7,103 nt of DNA from Alphaproteobacteria bacterium (GTDB taxonomy: Bacteria > Pseudomonadota > Alphaproteobacteria > Caulobacterales > Maricaulaceae). Positions 1 through 5,094 of the stretch are shown piece after piece. Position numbers and translations under genes: made by a program. The first letter of the stretch is position 1. Each line of letters begins with the position of its first letter. The DNA is taken from assembly GCA_030428405.1 (NCBI GenBank), contig JAUIEH010000135.1, positions 1 through 7,103 on the forward strand, in the 5' to 3' direction. The notes below the pieces were generated by a model. It was not told the origin of the DNA, ran no database searches, and saw nothing but the letters and a program-made list of their open reading frames with translations.

Positions 1-10
1 GGGTGCATCA

Positions 11-46
11 AAGCTTCCTTTCGTGTGTCGTCTCACGAAAGAGCTT
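11..46. repeat. Bulged inverted repeat (hairpin) at the left edge
   Basis: TTTCGTG (19-25) pairs perfectly with CACGAAA (34-40) around an 8-nt loop. Bases 11-16 continue the stem with 41-46 (five pairs and one G-T) after a two-base CC bulge at 17-18, giving roughly 13 pairs. No T-run follows it on the plus strand, so it is a poor match to an intrinsic terminator for a gene to the left. It could be the end of the upstream transcription unit or a structured element in the regulator's leader. The structure is seen directly; its role is unknown. Confidence 0.5.
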
Positions 47-72
47 GAGTCCGCCCAACGAATAGTTCAAAT
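45..72 (+). promoter_or_regulatory. Possible promoter of the OxyR-like regulator gene
   Basis: TTGAGT (45-50) and TCAAAT (67-72) are separated by 16 bases, each matching four of six positions of the sigma70 consensus. Transcription would begin near position 79-80, leaving a leader of about 28 bases. The dyad at 61-80 would then overlap the -10 region and the palindrome at 93-107 would lie downstream of the start, an arrangement that fits autorepression. Promoter recognition by eye in GC-rich DNA is weak evidence. Confidence 0.3.
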
Positions 73-80
73 CGTCTATT
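61..80. promoter_or_regulatory. Upstream dyad AATAG-N10-CTATT, possible LysR-type site
   Basis: AATAG (61-65) and CTATT (76-80) form a perfect five-base dyad with a 10-base spacer. The ATAG/CTAT half-sites resemble those bound by OxyR, but the spacing is three bases longer than the usual N7. The stretch 56-76 recurs with 16 of 21 identities just upstream of the SDR-DoxX gene at 2611-2631, suggesting a shared site. Assignment to the adjacent regulator is inference. Confidence 0.4.
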
Positions 81-92
81 ACTCGCCCCTGA

Positions 93-107
93 ATAGGAAA
101 ATCCTAT
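93..107. promoter_or_regulatory. Palindromic operator ATAG-N7-CTAT abutting the regulator start codon
   Basis: The 15 bases ATAGGAAAATCCTAT form a perfect palindrome (six-base arms, AAA centre) directly before the ATG at 108. It satisfies the LysR-type T-N11-A rule and has the ATAG-N7-CTAT spacing of an OxyR half-site pair. Its AGGA (95-98), nine bases before the ATG, is also the only visible Shine-Dalgarno sequence, so a bound regulator would cover the ribosome site region. A near copy lies upstream of nhaA (2329-2343). Going left at OxyR spacing, ATCG (71-74) and CTCG (82-85) could be degenerate outer half-sites. Autoregulation is inferred from LysR-family habit. Confidence 0.6.
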
Positions 108-1025
108 ATGGCGTTGCCCACGATCCGTCAGCTCGTCTACATGATCGCCGTCGCCGACACGGGACGGTTCAATCTCGCGGCCGAGCGCGCTCATGTCAGT
201 CAGCCTGCGCTTTCCGAGCAGATCGCGCAGCTCGAGCACAATCTCGGCGCCAAACTGTTCGAGCGCGGACGCGCCGGCGCCAGGCTCACGCCCATTGGCG
301 AAGAGATCGTGCGACGCGCGCGCAAGGTAATGGCGGACATTCACGAGCTTGAGGACGTCGTCCTCGCCGCGGAGAAAAATCTCGGCGGACTGATGCGCCT
401 TGGCGCTTTGCCAACCGTGGGGCCTTACTTGCTGCCGCGCGTCGTTCCCGATCTGCATGCGGCGTATCCGAATTTTCGACTATATGTGCGGGAGATGCGC
501 ACGATCGATCTCGAGGCTCGGCTGCGCTCCGGCGAACTCGACGTCATTCTCTCGACACCGCCGGAAGAAGCCGACGGCCTCATGGTCGAGCCCTTGTTCG
601 AAGAACCGCTCAAGATCGGACTTCCGTCCGACCACCGCTTGGCGGCGCGTCAGGTCATCACGATCGAAGATCTTGACGGCGAGAGCATTCTGACGCTTGA
701 GGCGGGACATTATTTGTCTGAGCGCGCGCGCCGCCTCGCCCAGGCCGCGCACGCCCAGCTTTTGCTGGACTATGAAGGCACGAGCCTGGACGGCATTCGT
801 CAGATGGTCGGGTTGGGCATGGGCGTTTCGCTGTTCCCTGCGCTTTATGTGAGTTCGGAAATGGCCGGCGATCCCGCGGTCGTGGTTCGCAACGTGGTCA
901 TCGACAATGCGTCGCGCTGGATCGCGCTGGTCTGGCGCGCCAGCTCTCCGCGGACGAAGGACTTCCTCGAACTCGCGCCACGCCTGCGAGACCGCGCAAC
1001 GGCGCTGGTCTCGCAGGTGCGCTGA
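108..1025 (+). CDS. LysR-type regulator, OxyR-like but lacking both redox cysteines
   Basis: This 305-residue protein is a full-length LysR-type transcriptional regulator. The N-terminal winged helix-turn-helix (about residues 5-63) carries the AAERAHVSQPALSEQI recognition segment. The effector domain follows from about residue 93. Similarity to OxyR is clear: GALPTVGPYLLP at 99-110 (GLIPTVGPYLLP in E. coli), EAGH at 198-201, and TSLDGIRQMVGLGMGVSLFP at 225-244. The position matching OxyR Cys199 is Tyr202 and that matching Cys208 is Ala211. There is no cysteine anywhere, so thiol-based peroxide sensing as in OxyR is not possible. The start at 108 has AGGA nine bases upstream, inside the operator palindrome. 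The gene converges on nhaA with an 8-bp gap. It may regulate itself and nhaA through shared sites. The name oxyR should not be transferred automatically; family is certain, function is inferred. Confidence 0.93.
   Translation: MALPTIRQLVYMIAVADTGRFNLAAERAHVSQPALSEQIAQLEHNLGAKLFERGRAGARLTPIGEEIVRRARKVMADIHELEDVVLAAEKNLGGLMRLGALPTVGPYLLPRVVPDLHAAYPNFRLYVREMRTIDLEARLRSGELDVILSTPPEEADGLMVEPLFEEPLKIGLPSDHRLAARQVITIEDLDGESILTLEAGHYLSERARRLAQAAHAQLLLDYEGTSLDGIRQMVGLGMGVSLFPALYVSSEMAGDPAVVVRNVVIDNASRWIALVWRASSPRTKDFLELAPRLRDRATALVSQVR
981..1019. repeat. Strong hairpin in the 3' end of the regulator gene at the convergent junction
   Basis: CCTGCGAGACC (983-993) is perfectly complementary to GGTCTCGCAGG (1007-1017). 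Inside it, GCGC (994-997) pairs with GCGC (1002-1005) around an AACG tetraloop, with T1006 bulged. The stem is about 15 pairs and lies in the last 15 codons of the regulator. It is just before the convergent end of nhaA at 1034. No T-run follows in either direction, so it is not a classical intrinsic terminator. It could stabilise the 3' end, stall read-through into the opposing gene, or be a codon coincidence. Confidence 0.5.
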
Positions 1026-1033
1026 CGCGCTCG

Positions 1034-2236
1034 CTATTCGGCCGGGAGCGGGCGCGCGGACGGCGCCGCGCGTTCCGAGGCCGACCACAACACAGCCAGC
1101 CCGGCAATCGCGGACAAGAGCGAGCCCGTCATGACGCCGAGGCGAACCGCGTTCTGCGCCGCAGGCTCTGTGAACGCCAAGGTTCCTATGAAAAGGCTCA
1201 TGGTGAAGCCGACGCCCGCCAGGAGTGATGCGCCGTAGAGATGCATCCAGGTCAGACCCGACGGCATGCGCGCAATCCCAGCTTTGATCGACAGCCAGGC
1301 TGCGCCGAACACGCCAAGCTGCTTGCCGATGAACAAGCCCAGCGCAATTCCCAGCGGCAGCGGCGCAAGCAGCGCGTCCAGCCCGATGCCCGCAAGCGGA
1401 ACGCCGGCGTTCGCGAAGGCGAATAGCGGCATAACGGCGAACAACACCCAAGGCTTCAGCCAGTGCTCAGCGTCCATGAGCGGGGAATGCTCGGGATCGT
1501 CGGGATTACGAATGGGAATCGTCATTGCAATGACGACGCCGGCCAAGGTCGCGTGAACGCCGGACTTCAGCACCGCCGCCCACACGACCAATCCGACCAG
1601 CACGTACGGGCCCAGACCCATAATCCTTAAGCGGTTCATGGCGAACAGGACCGCAACACCGCTCAAGGCGACGGCCAGCGCCTCGAACGCCACACCGTCT
1701 GTATAAAACGCCGCGATGATGATGATGGCGATCAAGTCGTCGATAATCGCGACCGCCAGTAAAAAGACCTTGAGCGCTGCAGGCGCGCGCGTGCCGAGCA
1801 AAGCGAGAATGCCCAGCGCAAACGCAATGTCCGTCGCCGCCGGCACGGCCCAGCCCTGCATCGCTTCAGCATCGCCCCAGTTGAGCGCCGCGAAGATTGC
1901 GGCGGGCAGCGCCACGCCGCCAAGCGCTGCAGCTGCCGGCAAGGCTGCGCGTCGCGGGTTGGACAGCCGCCCCTCCAGAATCTCGCGCTTAATCTCTAGA
2001 CCGACATAAAAGAAGAAGATCGCCATCAAGCCGTCATTGATCCAAAGCAGCAGCGGCTTATCGATGGCGAAGGCTCCGATCTGGATCGCAACCGGCGTCC
2101 CGAGGAAGGCCGAGTAGGCGCCGCTCAAGCTCGAGTTCACGACGAAGAGCGCCAAAATGGCCGCCCCCACCAAAGCGATCCCGGGCGCGACATCATGATT
2201 AAGGACCGCAGCGATCCGGCGCTGAACATACGGCAT
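1034..2236 (-). CDS. nhaA: Na+/H+ antiporter NhaA
   Basis: This 400-residue inner-membrane protein exchanges sodium (or lithium) for protons, maintaining pH and sodium balance. The length is normal for NhaA. The hallmark residues are present: Asp136 in ATDIAFALG, the paired Asp166-Asp167 in AIIDDLIAI (ion-binding aspartates 163/164 of E. coli), Lys305 in GKQLGVF, His228 in SGVHATLAG, and the GLEIKRE segment at 79-85 linked to pH sensing. About twelve hydrophobic segments can be followed, including the GVGFTMSLFIG stretch at 341-351. The start is supported by AGGGGA (2244-2249 on the plus strand) seven bases upstream. It is monocistronic and convergent with the OxyR-like regulator; no nhaR-like gene adjoins it other than that regulator. 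A likely promoter and regulator sites lie upstream at 2263-2343. No damage is seen. Confidence 0.97.
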   Translation of the reverse strand: MPYVQRRIAAVLNHDVAPGIALVGAAILALFVVNSSLSGAYSAFLGTPVAIQIGAFAIDKPLLLWINDGLMAIFFFYVGLEIKREILEGRLSNPRRAALPAAAALGGVALPAAIFAALNWGDAEAMQGWAVPAATDIAFALGILALLGTRAPAALKVFLLAVAIIDDLIAIIIIAAFYTDGVAFEALAVALSGVAVLFAMNRLRIMGLGPYVLVGLVVWAAVLKSGVHATLAGVVIAMTIPIRNPDDPEHSPLMDAEHWLKPWVLFAVMPLFAFANAGVPLAGIGLDALLAPLPLGIALGLFIGKQLGVFGAAWLSIKAGIARMPSGLTWMHLYGASLLAGVGFTMSLFIGTLAFTEPAAQNAVRLGVMTGSLLSAIAGLAVLWSASERAAPSARPLPAE

Positions 2237-2262
2237 GCGAGCATCCCCTGTTATTCGAGACG

Positions 2263-2290
2263 CCTATAGATGCCTCCGGAGTCGGCTCAA
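2263..2290 (-). promoter_or_regulatory. Putative nhaA promoter
   Basis: Read on the minus strand, TTGAGC (2290-2285) and TATAGG (2268-2263) are separated by 16 bases. This would start transcription near 2256, about 20 bases before the nhaA ATG. The ATAG-type operator elements at 2296-2343 would then sit upstream of the -35, roughly -45 to -85, which is the usual position for activation by a LysR-type regulator. The boxes are a moderate match only. Confidence 0.4.
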
Positions 2291-2295
2291 TGAAA

Positions 2296-2309
2296 GATAG
2301 GTATCTATC
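2296..2309. promoter_or_regulatory. Promoter-proximal dyad GATAG-N4-CTATC upstream of nhaA
   Basis: GATAG (2296-2300) and CTATC (2305-2309) form a perfect five-base dyad with a GTAT spacer. It lies about five bases upstream of the proposed nhaA -35 box, centred near -46, where the activation site of a LysR-type promoter normally lies. CTATCG recurs at 2305-2310 and 2327-2332, start to start 22 bases apart, about two helical turns. The half-sites match those in the regulator's own leader, but the dyad spacer is shorter than the OxyR-type N7. Function is inference. Confidence 0.45.
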
Positions 2310-2328
2310 GAAATAATTTTTGCTTACT

Positions 2329-2343
2329 ATCGGATTTCCCTAT
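2329..2343. promoter_or_regulatory. Near copy of the regulator's operator, upstream of nhaA
   Basis: On the minus strand these 15 bases read ATAGGGAAATCCGAT. They match the palindrome at 93-107 in 13 of 15 positions; the 14 bases from 2345 to 2332 match 91-104 in 13 of 14. The T-N11-A pattern is kept. The element is centred about 80 bases upstream of the proposed nhaA transcription start, a typical position for the high-affinity recognition site of a LysR-type activator. Shared sequence in two otherwise dissimilar upstream regions is the main evidence that the adjacent regulator controls nhaA. Confidence 0.5.
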
Positions 2344-2610
2344 TCAACATGTTCGCTCGACATTTTCCGGCGTCGATCGCGGCGCGCTAGCCGCCACCAA
2401 AATGGATTGAGCGCTTAGCCGGCATGCCCGGACGGCCGCGCGGGGCCTCGGCGAGAAACGTGGATTGGGCTGGCGACGGGCGGGCTGAAGGCCATGACGC
2501 TGGTCCACCTTGAAATTGCGAACGAAACCGAGCGCGGTTGTGACCGCCGCAGCTCGGGACAAGGGTTGGGAAGTCGGGGCGTCGTGCTCGCGCTTTGCCA
2601 TTCCATGAAA

Positions 2611-2631
2611 CAACGCATAGTTCGCGTCGGC
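2611..2631 (+). promoter_or_regulatory. Repeat of the regulator leader element, upstream of the SDR-DoxX gene
   Basis: CAACG-N-ATAGTTC at 2611-2623 matches 56-68 at 12 of 13 bases, and the match continues to 16 of 21 over 2611-2631. It ends 14 bases before the ATG at 2646. It may be a binding site for the OxyR-like regulator. Alternatively CATAGT (2616-2621) could be a -10 box paired with TTGCCA (2595-2600) at a short 15-base spacing. Both readings are tentative and could hold together. Confidence 0.3.
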
Positions 2632-2645
2632 GCTGGAGAGAGGCG

Positions 2646-3947
2646 ATGCGTGTACTGGTATTAGGGGCTTACGGCCTCATCGGACGGGAAATCGTTCGTC
2701 GGCTGGGCCGCGAGCAGATGTCCGTCGCCGGGCTCGGCCGCGACGCAGCTGAGGCGCGCCGTGCGCGTCTCGATATCGATTGGCTCGTCTGCGATCTCGC
2801 GAACATGACAGAGCCCGACGCCTGGGCGGAGGCGTTGTCAGGCGTCGACGCCGTGGTCAATGCGTCGGGCGCCTTGCAAGACGGCGCCCGCGATCATCTC
2901 GACGCCACGCAGCACCAAGCGATATGCGCCCTCATCAGCGCATGCGAGACTGTGGGCGTACGGCGTTTCATTCAGATTTCAGCGCCCGGCGCTCGCCCGG
3001 GTTCGCCCATCGCGTTCTTGCGAACAAAGGGACTGGCGGACGATTTCCTGCGCGCCAGCGCGCTTGGTTGGGTCATTTTCAAGCCCGGCCTGGTGATCGC
3101 CGCCACCGCATATGGCGGGACCAGCCTGCTGCGCCAACTCGCAGCGGCGCCGGTCGTCCAGCCATTGCTCTTTGCTGATAGCGAGGTTCAAACCGTCGCC
3201 GCGTCAGATGTCGCTGAGGCGGTCGCAATCGCTCTGCTCACAGACGAACTCCAGAACGCGGAATACGACCTTGTCGAGGACGACGCCCATTCGCTGCGCA
3301 CGCTCGTTGCGGAATTTCGTGCCTGGCTCGGCTTCGCGCCTGCCCGATTGGTCATTGAGGCGCCGACATGGCTCGGTTTTGCAATCGCCTCGCTCGCTGA
3401 CCTGGCAGGCCGGCTCGGATGGCGCTCGCCATTACGCTCGACATCATTGCGAGTGATGAAAAATGGCGTAGTCGGCGACCCGACCGCCTGGAAGCGAGCG
3501 ACACATGGCGCGACGCCAATAAAGTCACTGCGCGAGACGCTGTCTGCCCTGCCCTCGACCGCGCAAGAGCGGGTTTTTGCCCGTACACAGTTCATATTTC
3601 CGGTCGCGCTCGCCACGCTAGCGCTCTTCTGGCTTGCATCCGGGCTCATCGGCGTTGCGCGCAGTGCGGACGCCGCGCAATTGCTGGTCGATACGCCATT
3701 GGCGTCCTTCGCTCGCGTGGTGGTCATCGCGGGCGGCATAACCGACATGCTGATCGGCTCCGGCCTGATGATGCGCCGCTGGATGCGTGCAGCGGCGTGG
3801 GCCGGCGCGGCGGTTTCGATCAGCTATCTCGTCCTGGGAACCGCATTTGCTCCACAGTTGTGGCTCGATCCGCTGGGCCCGTTCGTCAAGATATTCCCCG
3901 TCCTGGCGCTGACGATCGTCGTGCTCGCACTACGCGGAGAACGCTGA
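2646..3947 (+). CDS. SDR-fold oxidoreductase fused to a C-terminal DoxX-like membrane domain
   Basis: This 433-residue protein has two parts. Residues 1 to about 300 form an atypical SDR (NDUFA9/YbjT-like) NAD(P)-binding domain: the GAYGLIG glycine motif at 7-13, the acidic DLANMTEPDAW stretch near 50-60, VVNASGALQDGARD at 70-83 and RRFIQISAPGA at 106-116. The usual YxxxK catalytic pair reads Phe124-x3-Lys128, so the catalytic Tyr is absent, as in many atypical SDRs. From about 315, four hydrophobic segments (317-336, 355-375, 383-402, 411-429) form a DoxX-like membrane module. The protein is probably anchored in the inner membrane with the cofactor domain in the cytoplasm. The start at 2646 is chosen because GGAGAG lies five bases upstream and the glycine motif then sits at the extreme N terminus; an in-frame ATG at 2595 would add 17 unconserved residues. 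It is first in an operon with the DUF2269 gene. The substrate is unknown. Confidence 0.88.
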   Translation: MRVLVLGAYGLIGREIVRRLGREQMSVAGLGRDAAEARRARLDIDWLVCDLANMTEPDAWAEALSGVDAVVNASGALQDGARDHLDATQHQAICALISACETVGVRRFIQISAPGARPGSPIAFLRTKGLADDFLRASALGWVIFKPGLVIAATAYGGTSLLRQLAAAPVVQPLLFADSEVQTVAASDVAEAVAIALLTDELQNAEYDLVEDDAHSLRTLVAEFRAWLGFAPARLVIEAPTWLGFAIASLADLAGRLGWRSPLRSTSLRVMKNGVVGDPTAWKRATHGATPIKSLRETLSALPSTAQERVFARTQFIFPVALATLALFWLASGLIGVARSADAAQLLVDTPLASFARVVVIAGGITDMLIGSGLMMRRWMRAAAWAGAAVSISYLVLGTAFAPQLWLDPLGPFVKIFPVLALTIVVLALRGER

Positions 3948-4417
3948 TGACGCTCTATTTCGTGCTTCTGAAGTGGCTGCACATCATTGGCGCCTGCGTT
4001 CTTCTGGGCACGGGCGCCGGCATCGCATTCTTCATGCTGATGGCGCACCGCACGAAGGACGCTCGCTTCATCGCGCAAACAGCGAGCGTGGTCGTCATCG
4101 CCGATTGGGTTTTTACGGCGTCCGCAGTGCTTCTTCAGCCGATCACGGGGATCTTGCTCGCGCTCGAAGCGGGGTGGCCGCTCACCTCGACCTGGATCCT
4201 GTCATCGATTGGGCTTTACGTTTTTGTGGGCGTGTTCTGGCTGCCAGTGGTCTGGATACAGTTACGCATGAGAAATCTCGCTCGCACCGCCGCTGCAACA
4301 GGCGCAAATCTCCCGCCTGCATATCACCGCCTGTTCCGCATCTGGTTCGCATGCGGATTTCCAGCATTTTTCGCCGTGCTTTCAATCATCGGGCTGATGA
4401 TCGCAAAACCGGCCTAG
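3947..4417 (+). CDS. DUF2269-family integral membrane protein
   Basis: This 156-residue protein is almost entirely membrane. Hydrophobic segments lie at about 4-32, 45-72, 83-106 and 131-152, with a conserved-looking KWLHIIGACVLLGTG start (residues 9-23) and a YHRLFRIWFACGFPAF segment (126-141). This matches the DUF2269 (COG5528) family, whose biochemical role is unknown. His12 near the first helix is a feature I associate with the family. Its ATG overlaps the TGA of the SDR-DoxX gene by one base, with GGAGA six bases before the start, so the two are translationally coupled. From memory the two families are often paired in proteobacteria, which suggests a joint membrane complex, perhaps redox or quinone related; this is inference. 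The gene ends 6 bp from the convergent DsrE-family gene. Confidence 0.85.
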   Translation: MTLYFVLLKWLHIIGACVLLGTGAGIAFFMLMAHRTKDARFIAQTASVVVIADWVFTASAVLLQPITGILLALEAGWPLTSTWILSSIGLYVFVGVFWLPVVWIQLRMRNLARTAAATGANLPPAYHRLFRIWFACGFPAFFAVLSIIGLMIAKPA

Positions 4418-4423
4418 CCCCCC

Positions 4424-4969
4424 CTAAAACGGATTGAGCGTGTAGCCGTCCTGCTGCAGGAGCGCATGCGCGGTCATGGCGGAGAGCGCCATTTCGACGC
4501 CGGGGAGCAGGTCTTCGGTTTCGACGTCGTAATAGGCCGCACTTTGCCCACAGACGAATATCTCAACGCCGTGCGCGATGAGCGCCTCGATGAGCGGCGC
4601 GTTGGCGTTGGCGGCGCCGTCCTCGGCGGGCGTTGATACGTCGTGCACGGCGCGCCCGTGCACGACGATGGCGAGCTGGATGTTGTCGGCCGGAACGCCG
4701 GCGGCGACATGCATGTTGATGAAGCGCGCCGCACTTTCCAGACGGCGGCTGACGGCGTTCTCGTCCGCCGGTTCGGACACGTCGAAGGCGATGCGGAATT
4801 GCGTCGTCGGATCTATCGGCGTTGCGCCCTCGACCTCGGCGATGGCGCCGAATTCCTCAATGGCCGGCCCCGGCCCGAAGCGCGCAGGGTCTGCGAGCGC
4901 GGGCGCGCCAGAATTGAGGACAAGCATGATCAGGGCGAAGGCCATGATCGTCGATGAATAGCGCAGCAT
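4424..4969 (-). CDS. Exported DsrE-family protein
   Basis: This protein has 181 residues. The first 26 form a signal peptide (MLRYSSTIMAFALIMLVLNS, then GAPALA before DPA), so the mature protein should be periplasmic. The rest fits the DsrE/DsrF-like fold: IQLAIVVHG at 97-105, GVEIFVCGQS at 134-143 with the only cysteine (Cys140), and a C-terminal LLPGVEMALSAMTAHALLQQ followed by GYTLNPF, characteristic of the periplasmic branch of this family. DsrE relatives carry or transfer sulfur on a conserved cysteine; whether this branch does so is not established. The start at 4969 is preferred over one at 5137 because GGAGAG lies five bases upstream and the signal peptide then begins at residue 1. 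It follows thiD in the same direction after 125 bp and probably has its own promoter. A 12-bp-arm palindrome lies within it. Confidence 0.88.
   Translation of the reverse strand: MLRYSSTIMAFALIMLVLNSGAPALADPARFGPGPAIEEFGAIAEVEGATPIDPTTQFRIAFDVSEPADENAVSRRLESAARFINMHVAAGVPADNIQLAIVVHGRAVHDVSTPAEDGAANANAPLIEALIAHGVEIFVCGQSAAYYDVETEDLLPGVEMALSAMTAHALLQQDGYTLNPF
4639..4667. repeat. Near-perfect palindrome inside the DsrE-family gene
   Basis: CGTCGTGCACGG (4639-4650) and CCGTGCACGACG (4656-4667) are exact reverse complements around a CGCGC centre. The segment encodes the VHGRAVHD stretch of the DsrE protein (residues 103-110), and the symmetry arises from the repeated GTGCACG codons for Val-His. 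A 12-pair GC-rich stem in the message could affect translation or mRNA decay. A coding coincidence is the simplest explanation. Confidence 0.6.
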
Positions 4970-5007
4970 GTCGTCTCTCCGCGTTTGTCGTTCCAGCTCA
5001 ACGTTCA

Positions 5008-5054
5008 GACGCCAGCCCGAGTTCGCCTGCTCTTGCTCGCCGGCCGCTGGCGTC
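5008..5054. repeat. Inverted repeat between thiD and the DsrE-family gene
   Basis: GACGCCAGC (5008-5016) and GCTGGCGTC (5046-5054) are exact reverse complements separated by 29 bases. The pair occupies most of the 125-bp gap downstream of thiD. The large loop and absence of a T-run make it a weak terminator candidate. It could be a leader structure of the DsrE gene or a protein site. No role can be assigned. Confidence 0.35.
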
Positions 5055-5094
5055 AGGGACGCAAGGTCGGCCAGGGCGCTTGTGTCGCGCCTCG

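Larger units (their letters stand above)
2237..2645. other. 409-bp non-coding stretch between divergent nhaA and the SDR-DoxX operon
   Basis: The nhaA-proximal third (about 2260-2345) contains an AT-rich patch and the putative nhaA promoter and operators described separately. The remainder (2346-2600) is GC-rich. It holds no open frame I would defend as a gene, no RNA gene I recognise and no strong hairpin. The last 50 bases contain the repeat of the regulator leader element (2611-2631) and the ribosome site of the SDR gene. A gap this long is unusual beside the 1-8 bp gaps elsewhere in the left half, so a small RNA or decayed gene cannot be excluded. Confidence 0.6.

Noticed and set aside
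480..1451. Long minus-strand open frame (323 codons) across the regulator and the end of nhaA
   Set aside because: It lies opposite two clear genes, is extremely rich in Arg and Ala with no domain, and spans a convergent gene junction. It is a GC-rich shadow.
2344..2613. 89-codon minus-strand open frame in the nhaA/SDR gap
   Set aside because: The composition is Arg/Pro/Ala-rich, there is no convincing ribosome site, no recognisable motif, and it ends inside the putative nhaA operator. It is the only candidate gene there, but I cannot support it.
2595..2645. Upstream in-frame ATG for the SDR-DoxX gene
   Set aside because: It adds 17 residues before a glycine motif that normally starts the protein, and GGAGAG is placed correctly for the ATG at 2646 instead.
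3419..3946. Upstream extension of the DUF2269 frame inside the SDR-DoxX gene
   Set aside because: The extension is Arg-rich shadow sequence overlapping a real gene. The membrane protein begins at 3947 with a ribosome site and stop-start overlap.
4415..4426. C-run at the DUF2269/DsrE convergent junction as a terminator
   Set aside because: There is no stem beside it and no T-run; it is simply a short run between two stop codons.
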